Shown one piece after another: positions 16,152-24,579 of a DNA stretch of 64,000 bases. The notes under the pieces were generated by a model. That model did no database searches, had not been told where the DNA came from, and worked only from the letters and a program-made list of their open reading frames with translations. This DNA comes from Streptomyces tsukubensis (GTDB lineage: Bacteria; Actinomycetota; Actinomycetes; Streptomycetales; Streptomycetaceae), in NCBI RefSeq assembly GCF_009296025.1, contig NZ_CP045178.1:1736001-1800000 (forward strand), in the 5' to 3' direction. The translations under genes were made by a program, and so were the position numbers. Within the stretch, counting starts at the first letter, position 1, and each line of letters starts with the position of its first letter.

Positions 16152-17378
16152 ATGACCGCTATGACCCCCGGCTCGAACATCCCTCTGACCGCCCCGCGCG
16201 TGGCGGTCGACGTCACCGCCCCGGTGCGACTCGACGTCTCGGGCCTGCTGCTCACCACCGACGGCAAAGTGCGCTCCGATGACGACTTCATCTTCTACAA
16301 CCAGCCCTCGGGCCCCGGTGTGACCCACCGTTCCGGCGGCGGATCGGCGCCGGACACCATCACGGTGGACACCGCCGCCGTACCGCCCGGCATCGAGAAG
16401 ATCGTCGTGACCGCCAGCCCCGACGCGGCGGGCCAGTCCTTCCAGGGCATCGAGCCCACGGCCACCATCAGGAACGCCGACGACAGCTCCGTGCTCGCCA
16501 CGTTCACCCCGCCGCAACTCGGCACGGAGACGGCCCTCGTGATCGTGGAGGTCTATCTGCGAAACGGCGCGTGGAAGGCGCGCGCCGTGGGCCAGGGTTA
16601 CGCCAACGGCCTGGCGGGCATCGCGACCGACTTCGGTGTCTCGGTGGAGGAGCCTGCTCCCGCACCCGCCGCGCAGGCCCCCGCGCCCGCGGCCCCGCAG
16701 CCCGCGGCGGCCCCCTCCCCGGCGGCAGCGGCCCCCGTGATGCCCTCCGCTCCCCCGGCGGCCCCGCCCGCGGCCCCCGCTCCCGCGGCGCCGGGCTCGG
16801 GCAAGGTCAATCTGGACAAGGGCAGGGTCAGCCTCCAGAAGAACCAGACGGTCTCCCTGGTGAAGGGCGGCTCCCCACTGCTGTCGAAGGTCAAGATGGG
16901 TCTTGGCTGGGAGCCTGCCTACCGGGGCAAGGACATCGACCTGGACGCCTCGGTCATCGCGTACGGCCCGCAGCGCGACCACGTGGACAGCTGCTACTTC
17001 GGCAAGCTCTCCATCCTGAACGGCGCCATCAAGCACTCGGGCGACAACCTGACCGGTGAGGGCGGCGGTGACGACGAGGTGATCGTCGTCGACCTCGGTG
17101 CCATCCCGCCGGAGGTGACGGGCCTGGTCTTCACGGTGAACTCGTTCACGGGGCAGAAGTTCACCGAGGTCGCCAAGGCCTACTGCCGGCTGATCGACGA
17201 CCGCAGCGGTGAGGAGCTGGTCCGCTTCGACCTGACCAACGCCGAGGCGCAGACGGGCGTGATGATGGCCAAGCTGGTACGGCAGTTCTCCGGCGAGTGG
17301 GACATGACGGCGATGGGCGAGTTCGTGAAGTCCCGCACCGTACGGGGGATGGTCAAGCCGTCGGCGAAGTCGCTGTAG
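16152..17378 (+). CDS. Two-domain TerD-family protein
   Basis: A 408-residue cytosolic protein with two TerD domains (about 12-165 and 218-400) joined by an Ala/Pro-rich linker (about 166-216). The first has VRLDVSGLLL and DDDFIFYNQPSGPG. The second has LGWEPA, DIDLDASVIAYG, HSGDNLTGEGGGDDE and VFTVNSFTGQKFTEV, which contain the acidic residues that bind Ca2+ in characterised members. Such proteins are linked to Ca2+-dependent morphogenesis and general stress in Streptomyces; tellurite resistance should not be assumed, because no other ter genes are nearby. The ATG at 16161, three codons in, is an equally possible start; neither has a clear ribosome site. Confidence 0.9.
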   Translation: MTAMTPGSNIPLTAPRVAVDVTAPVRLDVSGLLLTTDGKVRSDDDFIFYNQPSGPGVTHRSGGGSAPDTITVDTAAVPPGIEKIVVTASPDAAGQSFQGIEPTATIRNADDSSVLATFTPPQLGTETALVIVEVYLRNGAWKARAVGQGYANGLAGIATDFGVSVEEPAPAPAAQAPAPAAPQPAAAPSPAAAAPVMPSAPPAAPPAAPAPAAPGSGKVNLDKGRVSLQKNQTVSLVKGGSPLLSKVKMGLGWEPAYRGKDIDLDASVIAYGPQRDHVDSCYFGKLSILNGAIKHSGDNLTGEGGGDDEVIVVDLGAIPPEVTGLVFTVNSFTGQKFTEVAKAYCRLIDDRSGEELVRFDLTNAEAQTGVMMAKLVRQFSGEWDMTAMGEFVKSRTVRGMVKPSAKSL

Positions 17379-17393
17379 CGGCCGGGGCGGGGA

Positions 17394-17467
17394 GGACAGG
17401 CCGGGGGGACGGGCCGGGGTGGCCGCCCCTCGGTTACGGCCACCCCGGCCCGTCCCCCGGCCTGTCC
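17394..17467 (+). terminator. 31-bp near-perfect hairpin after the TerD gene
   Basis: 17394-17425 pairs with 17437-17467 over 31 base pairs with a single bulged G and an 11-base loop. It begins 15 bases after the TerD stop codon. It is among the longest stems in the window and should be an efficient terminator. Confidence 0.85.
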
Positions 17468-17560
17468 GACGTGGAGAGCGGTGGCGGCGGGGGCGGGGAT
17501 ACCCTCATCGGCGTCACCGCGTATAAACGGCACTCCGTCCCCTCCCACCAAGGAGTGTCC

Positions 17561-18328
17561 ATGACCATCCCCAGCACCGGCCGCCGTGTACTCGTCACGG
17601 GAGCCTCAGGCGGGCTCGGCCGGGCGACCGCGCGGGCCTTCGCGACCGCCGGCGACCGGGTGGCCGTGCACTACGGCAGCCGCGAGGAGCAGGCGCGCGA
17701 GACGCTGGAGTCCCTCGCGGGAGAAGGGCACCTCCTGGTCGGCGGCGACCTGTCGGACCCCGAGGGGGCGGCCGAGGTCTCGCGGCGGACGGCGGACGGA
17801 CTCGGCGGTATCGACGTCCTGGTGAACAACGCGGCGGTCAATCTGCCGCACCCGCCGGCGACGACCCCCTACGAGGAGTGGGTGGCCGTGTGGCAGCGGC
17901 ACGTGTCGGTCAACCTTCTCGCCACGGCCAACCTCAGCCATCTCGCCGCGCGCTCCATGATCGACCGGGGTACGGGCGGCCGGATCGTCAACATCGGTTC
18001 ACGGGGTGCCTTCCGCGGCGAACCCGACCACCCCGCGTACGGGGCGACGAAGGCGGCCGTGCACGCGCTCGGCCAGTCGCTGGCGTTGTCGCTGGCGCCG
18101 TACGGGATCGGGGTGGCGTCCGTCGCGCCCGGCTTCATCGACACCGAACGGGTGGCCGACCGGCTCAGCGGGGCGTCGGGCGAGGCGATCAGGGGGCAGA
18201 GCCCGTTCGGCCGGGTGGCGAGCGCGGCGGAGATCGCCGCGTCGGTGCTGTGGCTGGCCTCGCCCGCCGCCGAGTGGGCGTCGGGCACGGTGCTTGACAT
18301 GAACGGAGCGTCCTACTTGCGGACGTGA
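17561..18328 (+). CDS. SDR-family oxidoreductase (FabG-like)
   Basis: A 255-residue classical short-chain dehydrogenase/reductase. Features: NAD(P)-binding TGASGGLG (13-20), structural NNAAV (89-93), and the catalytic set Ser147, Tyr160 and Lys164 (AYGATK). The C-terminal VAPGFIDTE and SGTVLDMNGA match 3-oxoacyl-ACP reductase-type enzymes. The substrate cannot be deduced from the sequence or from neighbours, which are unrelated. ATG 17561 has AAGGAG about 8 bases upstream; longer upstream frames run through the terminator of the previous gene and are rejected. Confidence 0.9.
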   Translation: MTIPSTGRRVLVTGASGGLGRATARAFATAGDRVAVHYGSREEQARETLESLAGEGHLLVGGDLSDPEGAAEVSRRTADGLGGIDVLVNNAAVNLPHPPATTPYEEWVAVWQRHVSVNLLATANLSHLAARSMIDRGTGGRIVNIGSRGAFRGEPDHPAYGATKAAVHALGQSLALSLAPYGIGVASVAPGFIDTERVADRLSGASGEAIRGQSPFGRVASAAEIAASVLWLASPAAEWASGTVLDMNGASYLRT

Positions 18329-18414
18329 CCGTGGCGTGACGGCGGGCCGCGGACGCGACCGAATACCGACGGGGCCGAACACCGACCGGCCGACCGGCAG
18401 ACCACCGACGGGCA

Positions 18415-18845
18415 GCGCCTGGCCCACGGCCGCCAGCACCAACCCACGGGCGAGGAGCACCGGCCCCACGGCCGCCAGCACCAACCCACCCGCGAGACGC
18501 ACCCGACCACCCGCGAGGCGCACCGGACCACGCCCGTCCGTACCCGGTCACCGGCGAGACGCAGCGATCCACGGCCATCCGTCCGTAGCGAGCCACCCGC
18601 TAGGAGCACCGGCCCCACGGCCGCCAGCACCAACCCACCGGCGAGACGCACCGGACCACGCCCGTCCGTACCCGGTCACCGGCGAGACGCAGCGATCCAC
18701 GGCCATCCGTCCGTAGCGAGCCACCCGCTAGGAGCACCGGCCCCACGGCCGCCAGCACCAACCCACCCGCGAGGCGCACCGGACCACCCGCGAGACGCAC
18801 CGGACCACCCGCGAGGCGCACCGAACGGCCCGCGAGGTGCACCGG
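18415..18845. repeat. Nested intergenic direct repeats, including a 128-bp duplication
   Basis: 18521-18648 is repeated almost exactly at 18649-18776, an offset of 128 bp. Inside and outside the duplication a smaller module (CCACGGCCGCCAGCACCAAC) recurs about four times, and CCCGCGAGACGCACCGGACCA-type 18-bp modules repeat at the right end. The whole 620-bp gap between the SDR gene and the convergent hypothetical gene is filled by it. Open frames across it are repeat artefacts. Confidence 0.9.
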
Positions 18846-18947
18846 GCCGTGGACGGGCAGCCACGTGAGACCGGCGAGAAGCTCCGGCCCCGTGCACCGC
18901 CTCCGATCGGGGCCACCGCCCGGCGCTCCCCCGCAGACCGGCTCCGG

Positions 18948-20429
18948 TCAGACCCCCTGCTGGGACCGTGCCTTGAACGCGGCCTTGCGGGCCTCCTTGG
19001 CGACCTTCTTGTCGGGGTGGAGGCGTCCCATCGCGTCGAGGACATCGGCCGTCGCCGGGTGGTCGACGCGCCACGCCGTGTCGAAGAAGCCGCTGTGCTG
19101 CTGCGAGAGCCCCTCGACCAGCCCCTGGAGTTCCTCCGAGTTGCCCTCGGCGGCGAGCTGGGCGGCGATCGTGTCGACCGTCAGCCAGAACACCATCGAC
19201 TCGGGCGGGGCGGGCACGTCCCGCGCGCCGTTCTCGGTGAGCCAGACGCGGGCAAGACCGCCGAGCTGCTGGTCGTCGAGGACCTCTCGCAGCGCCGGCT
19301 CGGCCTCGGGCCCGGTCAGCGAAAGAACCTGCTGGCAGCGGAGCCGGCGCAGCGGCGCGCCTTCGTCCAGGCCACGCGCGGCGGCCAGCAGCTCGCGGGC
19401 GGCGGCGGCCCTTTCGCGGCCTTCGAGCCACAGCTCGAACTCGGCACGCGCGGCCTCCTGCGGATAGTCGGCCATCCCGTCGAGCAGGACGTCCGCGCCT
19501 TCGCCTGCCAGGTCCCCCACGGCGGGCGCGTCCACCCCCGCCTCCCGCATCCTGGTGACCATCCCGTACAGCCCGAGCGGTGTGAACTTGACCATGCCGT
19601 ACCGGCTGACGTCCTGGTCGTCCACGGGCTCCGTGGTGTCGGCGTCGGCCTCGGCCATCAGCGCCTCGTCGACCGGCTGGTACTCCACGAGCCCGATCGG
19701 CGCGAGCAGCCGGAACTGGTCGTCCAGCCGCATCATCGCGTCGGAGACCTGCTCCAGGACGTCGTCGGTGGGCTCCCCCATGTCGTCCGGGACGATCATG
19801 GACGCGGCGAGGGCGGGCAGCGGCACGGGCCCCTCACCGGCACCGCCCTCGGCGAGGGTGAGCAGATAGAGGTTGGCGAGGACCCCGTCGAGGAACTCCG
19901 CCTCCGCCTCGGGATCCCAGTCGAGTTCGTCCAGGTCGATGGAGTCGCCGTCCTCGACGGCCGCGGCCAGTTCGTCCAGCTCACCGAGGTCGGGCACGCT
20001 CGCGTCGAGCATGACCGTCTCCAGCGCCCCCAGCCAGAGGCCGAGGACGTCCTGGGGCGAGCCGGAGGTGACCAGCTCCAGTTCCTCGCCGGTGCTCGCG
20101 TGGCCCGTGGCGTCGCCCTGGAGCAGGCCGTCGACACCGCCGTCGCCGATCTCCGGTTCTGTGACCTCCACGAGGCCGATGTCCACGGCGACCCGCCACG
20201 CCTCGCTCGCCTCGGCCGCGGCGTCGTCGCCGGTCAGCTCCAGTACCTCGGCCGCGGCGGGCAGATGTTCGTCGGAGAGCTCGCCCCCGGCGTCGACCCT
20301 GATCTCGGGGCCCGTCCAGCGGGCGAGCCGCACGGCGCGCGCCAGCAGCGGGGTGGCGAGCGCGGCGCGTGCGAGTTCCGCCTCGGGGTGCAGCCGTACC
20401 GGCGGCAGGCTGGGACGCGTATCGGACAT
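18948..20429 (-). CDS. Conserved hypothetical protein (493 aa)
   Basis: A 493-residue, strongly acidic, soluble protein with no signal peptide or membrane helix. I recognise no domain with confidence. It is mostly helical by composition, with Ala, Leu, Glu and Asp dominating. The second half (ARAEFELWLEGRERAAAARELL, LRRLRCQQVLSL) is repeat-like and could be an alpha-solenoid. The C-terminus is basic (KKVAKEARKAAFKARSQQ). The ATG at 20429 is supported by GGAGGAG upstream; a longer frame from 20459 lacks this. From memory, a similar large hypothetical gene lies at the equivalent place in other Streptomyces. Function unknown. Confidence 0.75.
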   Translation of the reverse strand: MSDTRPSLPPVRLHPEAELARAALATPLLARAVRLARWTGPEIRVDAGGELSDEHLPAAAEVLELTGDDAAAEASEAWRVAVDIGLVEVTEPEIGDGGVDGLLQGDATGHASTGEELELVTSGSPQDVLGLWLGALETVMLDASVPDLGELDELAAAVEDGDSIDLDELDWDPEAEAEFLDGVLANLYLLTLAEGGAGEGPVPLPALAASMIVPDDMGEPTDDVLEQVSDAMMRLDDQFRLLAPIGLVEYQPVDEALMAEADADTTEPVDDQDVSRYGMVKFTPLGLYGMVTRMREAGVDAPAVGDLAGEGADVLLDGMADYPQEAARAEFELWLEGRERAAAARELLAAARGLDEGAPLRRLRCQQVLSLTGPEAEPALREVLDDQQLGGLARVWLTENGARDVPAPPESMVFWLTVDTIAAQLAAEGNSEELQGLVEGLSQQHSGFFDTAWRVDHPATADVLDAMGRLHPDKKVAKEARKAAFKARSQQGV

Positions 20430-20625
20430 CGGTGGGGTTCTCCTCCGGACGTAAGGCAACAGGCGGCGCCGGACGTGTGGGCGTGAGCTTCCGCCACCCC
20501 GTCCGGCGTGGGGGCTTGCCTCTGGTCGCCCGGCTTCGCAGGTGCCAGCCTAGACGGATTTGGCCGCATGCCGCCCGGTGCCACCCGATTCACGGGGCCG
20601 TCACTCCCCGTACACCGGGATCACC

Positions 20626-20654
20626 TTGACAACTCCCGCTCCGGGCAAGAGATT
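20626..20654 (+). promoter_or_regulatory. Candidate vegetative promoter upstream of the secreted nuclease
   Basis: A perfect TTGACA (20626-20631) is followed after 17 bases by GAGATT (20649-20654), which matches three of six positions of a -10 box. It points toward the nuclease gene, leaving a leader of about 145 bases. The rest of 20430-20802 shows no gene. Confidence 0.4.
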
Positions 20655-20802
20655 TACGCGCGTAGAGCCAGAGAGTTTCCCCTGTGTGTGTCCCGAGTGT
20701 GGTTCCTGAGTCCTGAGGAGAACCGAAGCGGTGGGCGCCCGGTCCACCGCGGCCCGCGCACCCGGCGCTTCCCGGCCGCCGTCCGACCCATGGAGTACGC
20801 CC

Positions 20803-22755
20803 ATGCCAAGAACGTCCCGCCGTCCGCTGTCTCCCTCGGGTCCGCCGCCGCTGCCCGGTCCATTTCCGCCGCCCCGTCCTTCCGCGCCGCGCGGGCGGAG
20901 CCGGAGAGAGGAACGGGGCGTGTTCGCCCCCGCGCCCGCCACCGCCGTCGCCGCCGCCCTCGCGGCGACGCTGCTGCTGACGGCGGCCGCGCCCGCCCCG
21001 TCGACCGCCGTGACCGCGGCGCCCCCCGGTATCCGGATCCATGACATCCAGGGGCCGACCCGGACCTCACCGCTCGCCGGGGAGCGCGTGAGCGCGGTGC
21101 CCGGGATCGTGACCGGCGTACGGAGCTACGGCTCCAGGGGCTTCTGGTTCCAGGACACCTCACCCGACGGGGATCCGCGCACCAGCGAGGGCGTCTTCGT
21201 CCACACGGGTTCCGCGCCGACCGTGCGCGCGGGCGACGACGTACGTGTGTCGGGGACGGTCACCGAGTTCGTGCCTGGTGGCGCGGGGTCCGGCAACCAG
21301 TCGCTGACCGAGATCACGGGCGCCGAGGTGACTGTGGCCTCGTCCGGCAACGCCGTGCCGGCCCCGGCCCGTATCGACGACCGTTCGGTGCCTTCCGCCT
21401 ACACGCCCGAGGGAGACCCGGCGGTGGGCGGCAGCGTGAACGGCCTGCGGCTGCGGCCCGGCACCTACGCCCTCGACCGCTACGAGTCGCTGGAGGGGAT
21501 GAACGTCCGTATCGGCTCCTCCCGCGTCATCGGCGCCACCGATCCGTACGCCGAGCTGTGGGTGACGGTGAAGCCGCGCGAGAACCCGTCCCCGCGCGGG
21601 GGCACGGTCTACGGCTCCTACCGGTCGCAGGGGGCCGGGCGGCTCCAGGTCCAGCAGCTCGCCCCGGTCGCCGAGCGGCCGTTCCCCGTCGCCGATGTGG
21701 GTGACGTCCTCTCCGGCGGCGCGGAGGGGCCCTTGGACTTCAACCAGTTCGGCGGCTACACCCTCGTCGCCCGCACTCTCGGCGAGGTGAAGGGGCGGGG
21801 CCTCACGCGCGAGAGGACCCGTAAGCAGCGCGGTGACCAGCTCGCGGTGGCGACGTACAACGTGGAGAACCTGGACCCGAAGGACCCGCGGGCGAAGTTC
21901 GACGCGCTGGCCTCCGGCGTCGTGGACAACCTGGCCGAGCCCGACATCATCGCCCTGGAGGAGGTGCAGGACGACAACGGCGCCACCGACGACGGCACCG
22001 TGTCGGCGCGGGAGACGCTGAAGAAGTTCACGGACGCCGTGGTCGCCGCGGGCGGACCGCGCTACGACTGGCGGGGCATCGACCCGGTGGACGGCGCGGA
22101 CGGCGGCGAACCCGGCGGGAACATCCGGCAGGTCTTCCTCTACAACCCGGCCCGGGTGTCGTTCACCGACCGGCCGGGTGGCGAAGCCGCGACGGCCACC
22201 GGCGTCGTGAGCGAGAAGGGGCGCCCCGCGCTCACCCACTCGCCCGGTCGCGTCGACCCCGCCGACACCGCCTGGCAGGACAGCCGCAAGCCGCTCGCGG
22301 GCGAGTTCACCTTCCGCGGCCGTCCCGTCTTCGTCGTCGCCAACCACTTCACGTCGAAGGGCGGAGACGAGCCCCTGGCCTCACAGCACCAGCCGCCCAC
22401 CCGAGCGTCCGAGGTGCGACGGGCGGCGCAGGCGGGCGCGGTCAACTCCTTCGTAGGCAAGATCCTCAAGGTCCGCGAGGACGCCGACGTACTGGTCCTC
22501 GGCGACATCAACGACTTCCAGTTCTCCGGCACCACCGACGCGCTGACCCGCGGCGGCGCCCTGCGCGCGGCCGTGGAGTCGCTGCCGAGGGCCGAGCGCT
22601 ACTCCTACGTCTACCAGGGCAGCAGCCAGGTCCTCGACCAGATCCTGACCAGCCCGGGTATCCGCCGCTTCGCCTACGACAGCGTGCACATCAACGCCGA
22701 GTTCGCCCAGCAGAACAGCGACCACGACCCGCAGGTGCTCCGGTTCAGGCCCTGA
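20803..22755 (+). CDS. Secreted endonuclease/exonuclease/phosphatase-family nuclease
   Basis: A 650-residue exported protein of the ExeM/NucH type. A long Pro/Arg-rich N-terminus leads into a hydrophobic signal (AAALAATLLLTAAAPAP). An OB-fold region (about 75-330) starts with IHDIQGPTRTSPLAGERV and contains FWFQDTS. The nuclease domain starts near residue 348 with ATYNVENLDP. It includes the metal ligand in ALEEVQDD, the catalytic VVANHFTSKGG and LGDINDFQ segments, and terminal SDHDP. These are all the expected active-site motifs, so extracellular DNA or RNA hydrolysis is likely. ATG 20803 follows a GGAG site; the frame is open further upstream without support. Confidence 0.9.
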   Translation: MPRTSRRPLSPSGPPPLPGPFPPPRPSAPRGRSRREERGVFAPAPATAVAAALAATLLLTAAAPAPSTAVTAAPPGIRIHDIQGPTRTSPLAGERVSAVPGIVTGVRSYGSRGFWFQDTSPDGDPRTSEGVFVHTGSAPTVRAGDDVRVSGTVTEFVPGGAGSGNQSLTEITGAEVTVASSGNAVPAPARIDDRSVPSAYTPEGDPAVGGSVNGLRLRPGTYALDRYESLEGMNVRIGSSRVIGATDPYAELWVTVKPRENPSPRGGTVYGSYRSQGAGRLQVQQLAPVAERPFPVADVGDVLSGGAEGPLDFNQFGGYTLVARTLGEVKGRGLTRERTRKQRGDQLAVATYNVENLDPKDPRAKFDALASGVVDNLAEPDIIALEEVQDDNGATDDGTVSARETLKKFTDAVVAAGGPRYDWRGIDPVDGADGGEPGGNIRQVFLYNPARVSFTDRPGGEAATATGVVSEKGRPALTHSPGRVDPADTAWQDSRKPLAGEFTFRGRPVFVVANHFTSKGGDEPLASQHQPPTRASEVRRAAQAGAVNSFVGKILKVREDADVLVLGDINDFQFSGTTDALTRGGALRAAVESLPRAERYSYVYQGSSQVLDQILTSPGIRRFAYDSVHINAEFAQQNSDHDPQVLRFRP

Positions 22756-22886
22756 ACGCAACTGCGGCCGAACATTGCCGGGGCGGAACGCAACCGGGGC
22801 CGAACGTGACCAGGGTCGGCGGGGCGTCCGCGTGACGGAGCGAAGGAGAAGGAGAAGGAGGAGAAGGGGTGGAGGTGTGCGCCCGG

Positions 22887-22918
22887 CCTCCGACCTGAAG
22901 CGGAATTGAGGTCGGAGG
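22887..22918. terminator. 10-bp perfect hairpin between convergent genes
   Basis: CCTCCGACCT (22887-22896) and AGGTCGGAGG (22909-22918) are perfect complements with a 12-base loop. It lies between the nuclease gene and the convergent DUF4235 gene, so it can serve both. A GGAGAA-rich purine tract (about 22839-22868) precedes it. Confidence 0.7.
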
Positions 22919-22977
22919 GCGGTCGCTGCCGTACTCTCCTCGCCCGGCCCGCCCCGCCCCGGCTCGTCACACCCGGT

Positions 22978-23244
22978 TCAGTCGGGCCACGTACCCGTCA
23001 GCCGCCGTACGGTGACGGCCCCGCCGCGGTCCACCGCCGCCTTCACCGTGGAGAAGATCGCACCCTGGACCGCCGCGGTGGCCAGGATCTCGCCCCAACT
23101 CCTGTCCTTGTCCATGGCGTCGGGGGCGTCCCCCTCGCCCGTGACAGCCTTCCACGTCCGCTTGAACACCGCCGTGGCGAGCATGCCGCCCAGCATCCCC
23201 GTGGCCAGGCCGACCGGCTTGTAGAGCACCTGGGCCCGGTTCAT
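22978..23244 (-). CDS. DUF4235 membrane protein
   Basis: An 88-residue small membrane protein with the DUF4235 pattern: LYKPVGLATGMLGGMLA at the start forms one hydrophobic helix, followed by FKRTWK, and a second amphipathic stretch ILATAAVQGAIFSTVKAAVDRGG. The start overlaps the stop of the upstream DUF3618 gene by 4 bases (ATGA). It ends a three-gene operon of envelope-associated proteins. Biochemical role unknown. Confidence 0.88.
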   Translation of the reverse strand: MNRAQVLYKPVGLATGMLGGMLATAVFKRTWKAVTGEGDAPDAMDKDRSWGEILATAAVQGAIFSTVKAAVDRGGAVTVRRLTGTWPD

Positions 23245-23822
23245 GAGCGACGCCCCCCTCGGCGGGCGGAGCGCCTCTTACGGCGGCTGAGCACGACGGC
23301 GAGGACCACCACGCCCCCCGCTCCTGCCGCCAGGATCTGACGCCCGTTCCCGCGTCCCGCCCTGACCACGCTGTCCGCCGTCTCCTTCACCTGGCGGGGC
23401 GCGCCGTCCTGCGCGACCTGCACGGCGTGCGCGGCCCTGTCACGCACCTGGGTGCCGACAGCCGCCGCCTTCTCCTGGGCCTGTCCGGCGACCTCGACGG
23501 CCTTCGCCTGGGCCTGGCCGGCCAGCTCGGCGGCTTTCCCCTGGGCCTGTTGGACCTGTCCGGTCCCGTCCGCCGCCCTGCCCCGCAACCGGTCCCGCAC
23601 GTCTGTCGCCTTCTCCCGTATCCGGTCCTTCGTCTCCGCGGTCTTGTCACGCGCGCGACTGCCCAGATCCGCCTTGGCCGCCAACTCCTCGACCGTCTGG
23701 CCGAGTTGTTCGCGGGTGGCCTCGATCTGACGGCGCAGTTCCTCCGGTCCCTGATCACCCTGGGGTGCGCCGGGGGGATTGCCCGCCGCTTCCGGTTCCG
23801 GCTCGCCGGGCCTGTCGTTCAT
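23241..23822 (-). CDS. DUF3618 coiled-coil membrane protein
   Basis: A 193-residue protein. DUF3618 is seen at about residues 28-80 (LRRQIEATREQLGQTVEELAAKADL), followed by heptad- and Ala/Gln/Lys-rich coil (AQGKAAELAGQAQAKAVEVAGQAQEKAA), then one transmembrane helix (ILAAGAGGVVVLAVVL) and a very basic tail. It overlaps both neighbours by 4 bases, indicating translational coupling. These proteins often occur with DUF1469 and DUF4235 partners in actinobacteria. Structural or osmotic-stress roles are proposed only by association. Confidence 0.88.
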   Translation of the reverse strand: MNDRPGEPEPEAAGNPPGAPQGDQGPEELRRQIEATREQLGQTVEELAAKADLGSRARDKTAETKDRIREKATDVRDRLRGRAADGTGQVQQAQGKAAELAGQAQAKAVEVAGQAQEKAAAVGTQVRDRAAHAVQVAQDGAPRQVKETADSVVRAGRGNGRQILAAGAGGVVVLAVVLSRRKRRSARRGGRRS

Positions 23823-24238
23823 CGCTCAGCCCTTCCCTTGATCTCGCCGATATCGGCCTTGACGCTCTCCACGGCCCGCTCGGGCATCGGCGGAGCGGCC
23901 CGGCCGAACTCCTTGCGCCCGGCCAGGGCGAGCCCGCCGGCCACGGCGAACAGCACGGCGGTGACGATGAGCGCCGACGCCCACAACGGGAGCACCAGCG
24001 CCAACGCCACGACACCCGTCGCCGCCAGCGCCATCAGCCCCACGTGGGCGACGGCGCCGGCGGCTCCGTAGAGTCCGCCGCCGCGCCCCGCCCGCTTGCC
24101 CTTCTCGGCCAGTTCCGTACGGGCCAGCAGAAGTTCCTGCCGTACGAGTGCGGCGAGCTGCTCAGTGGCCTGCCCGACCAGCTCGCCGACGGAAGTGTCC
24201 GTACGCCGCGACGGCCGCCCGTCCGTGATGTAGGTCAT
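23819..24238 (-). CDS. Phage_holin_3_6-like (DUF1469) membrane protein
   Basis: A 139-residue protein with a cytosolic helix (ELVGQATEQLAALVRQELLLARTEL), two transmembrane helices (about 60-84 and 88-108) and an amphipathic C-terminus. This is the DUF1469/PF07332 layout. Despite the 'holin' family name there is no phage context. ATG 24238 is chosen for a GGGGA site and because the frame upstream is a short-repeat tract. It is the first gene of the coupled DUF1469-DUF3618-DUF4235 operon, which probably acts at the membrane. Confidence 0.87.
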   Translation of the reverse strand: MTYITDGRPSRRTDTSVGELVGQATEQLAALVRQELLLARTELAEKGKRAGRGGGLYGAAGAVAHVGLMALAATGVVALALVLPLWASALIVTAVLFAVAGGLALAGRKEFGRAAPPMPERAVESVKADIGEIKGRAER

Positions 24239-24411
24239 CTGTCCCCGCTTCCGTTGTCCCGCTTCCTTCTCGCCGGGCCAGTCGGGTACCCGAGTCGCGT
24301 CCTCGTATCCCCGCGAGGGCGCTCGCCGCGCGCCCCGGAGCCGATGACGACAACCGCCCCCGCCCGAGCCTCCTCTCCCCTCCGGCCGGACCGGACGCAC
24401 CGCCGGATCGA

Positions 24412-24484
24412 ATGAACCGGACGGACCGGATGGACCGGATGGACCGGATGGACCGAACGCACCGGATGAACTCAATGAACCGGA
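24412..24484. repeat. GGATGGACC/GGACGGACC short tandem repeat
   Basis: Degenerate 9-10-bp units (GACCGGATG, GGACCGGAC, GAACCGGAC) repeat seven or eight times between the DUF1469 gene and the dapD terminator. It is not coding. Confidence 0.8.
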
Positions 24485-24512
24485 CCATCAGAAAGCCACA
24501 GGGCAGACAGAA

Positions 24513-24550
24513 GCCCTCCCGCCCACCGGCGAACCGGTGGGCGGGAGGGC
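24513..24550 (-). terminator. 17-bp perfect hairpin after dapD
   Basis: GCCCTCCCGCCCACCGG (24513-24529) pairs perfectly with 24534-24550 across a CGAA tetraloop. It sits 30 bases beyond the dapD stop on the minus strand. Confidence 0.88.
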
Positions 24551-24579
24551 GGTGGAGCGGGCGGTGGAGCCGTGGCGCC

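Noticed and set aside
16152..17378. Tellurite-resistance locus
   Set aside because: Only one TerD-family gene is present; no terB/terC/terZ partners, so resistance is not implied.
18329..18947. Small hydrophobic proteins in the repeat block (GLVLAAVGPVLL-like frames)
   Set aside because: Identical peptides recur because the DNA repeats; no start signals and frames break between copies.
23819..24238. Prophage holin
   Set aside because: The family name is historical; no phage structural, lysis or integrase genes are nearby.
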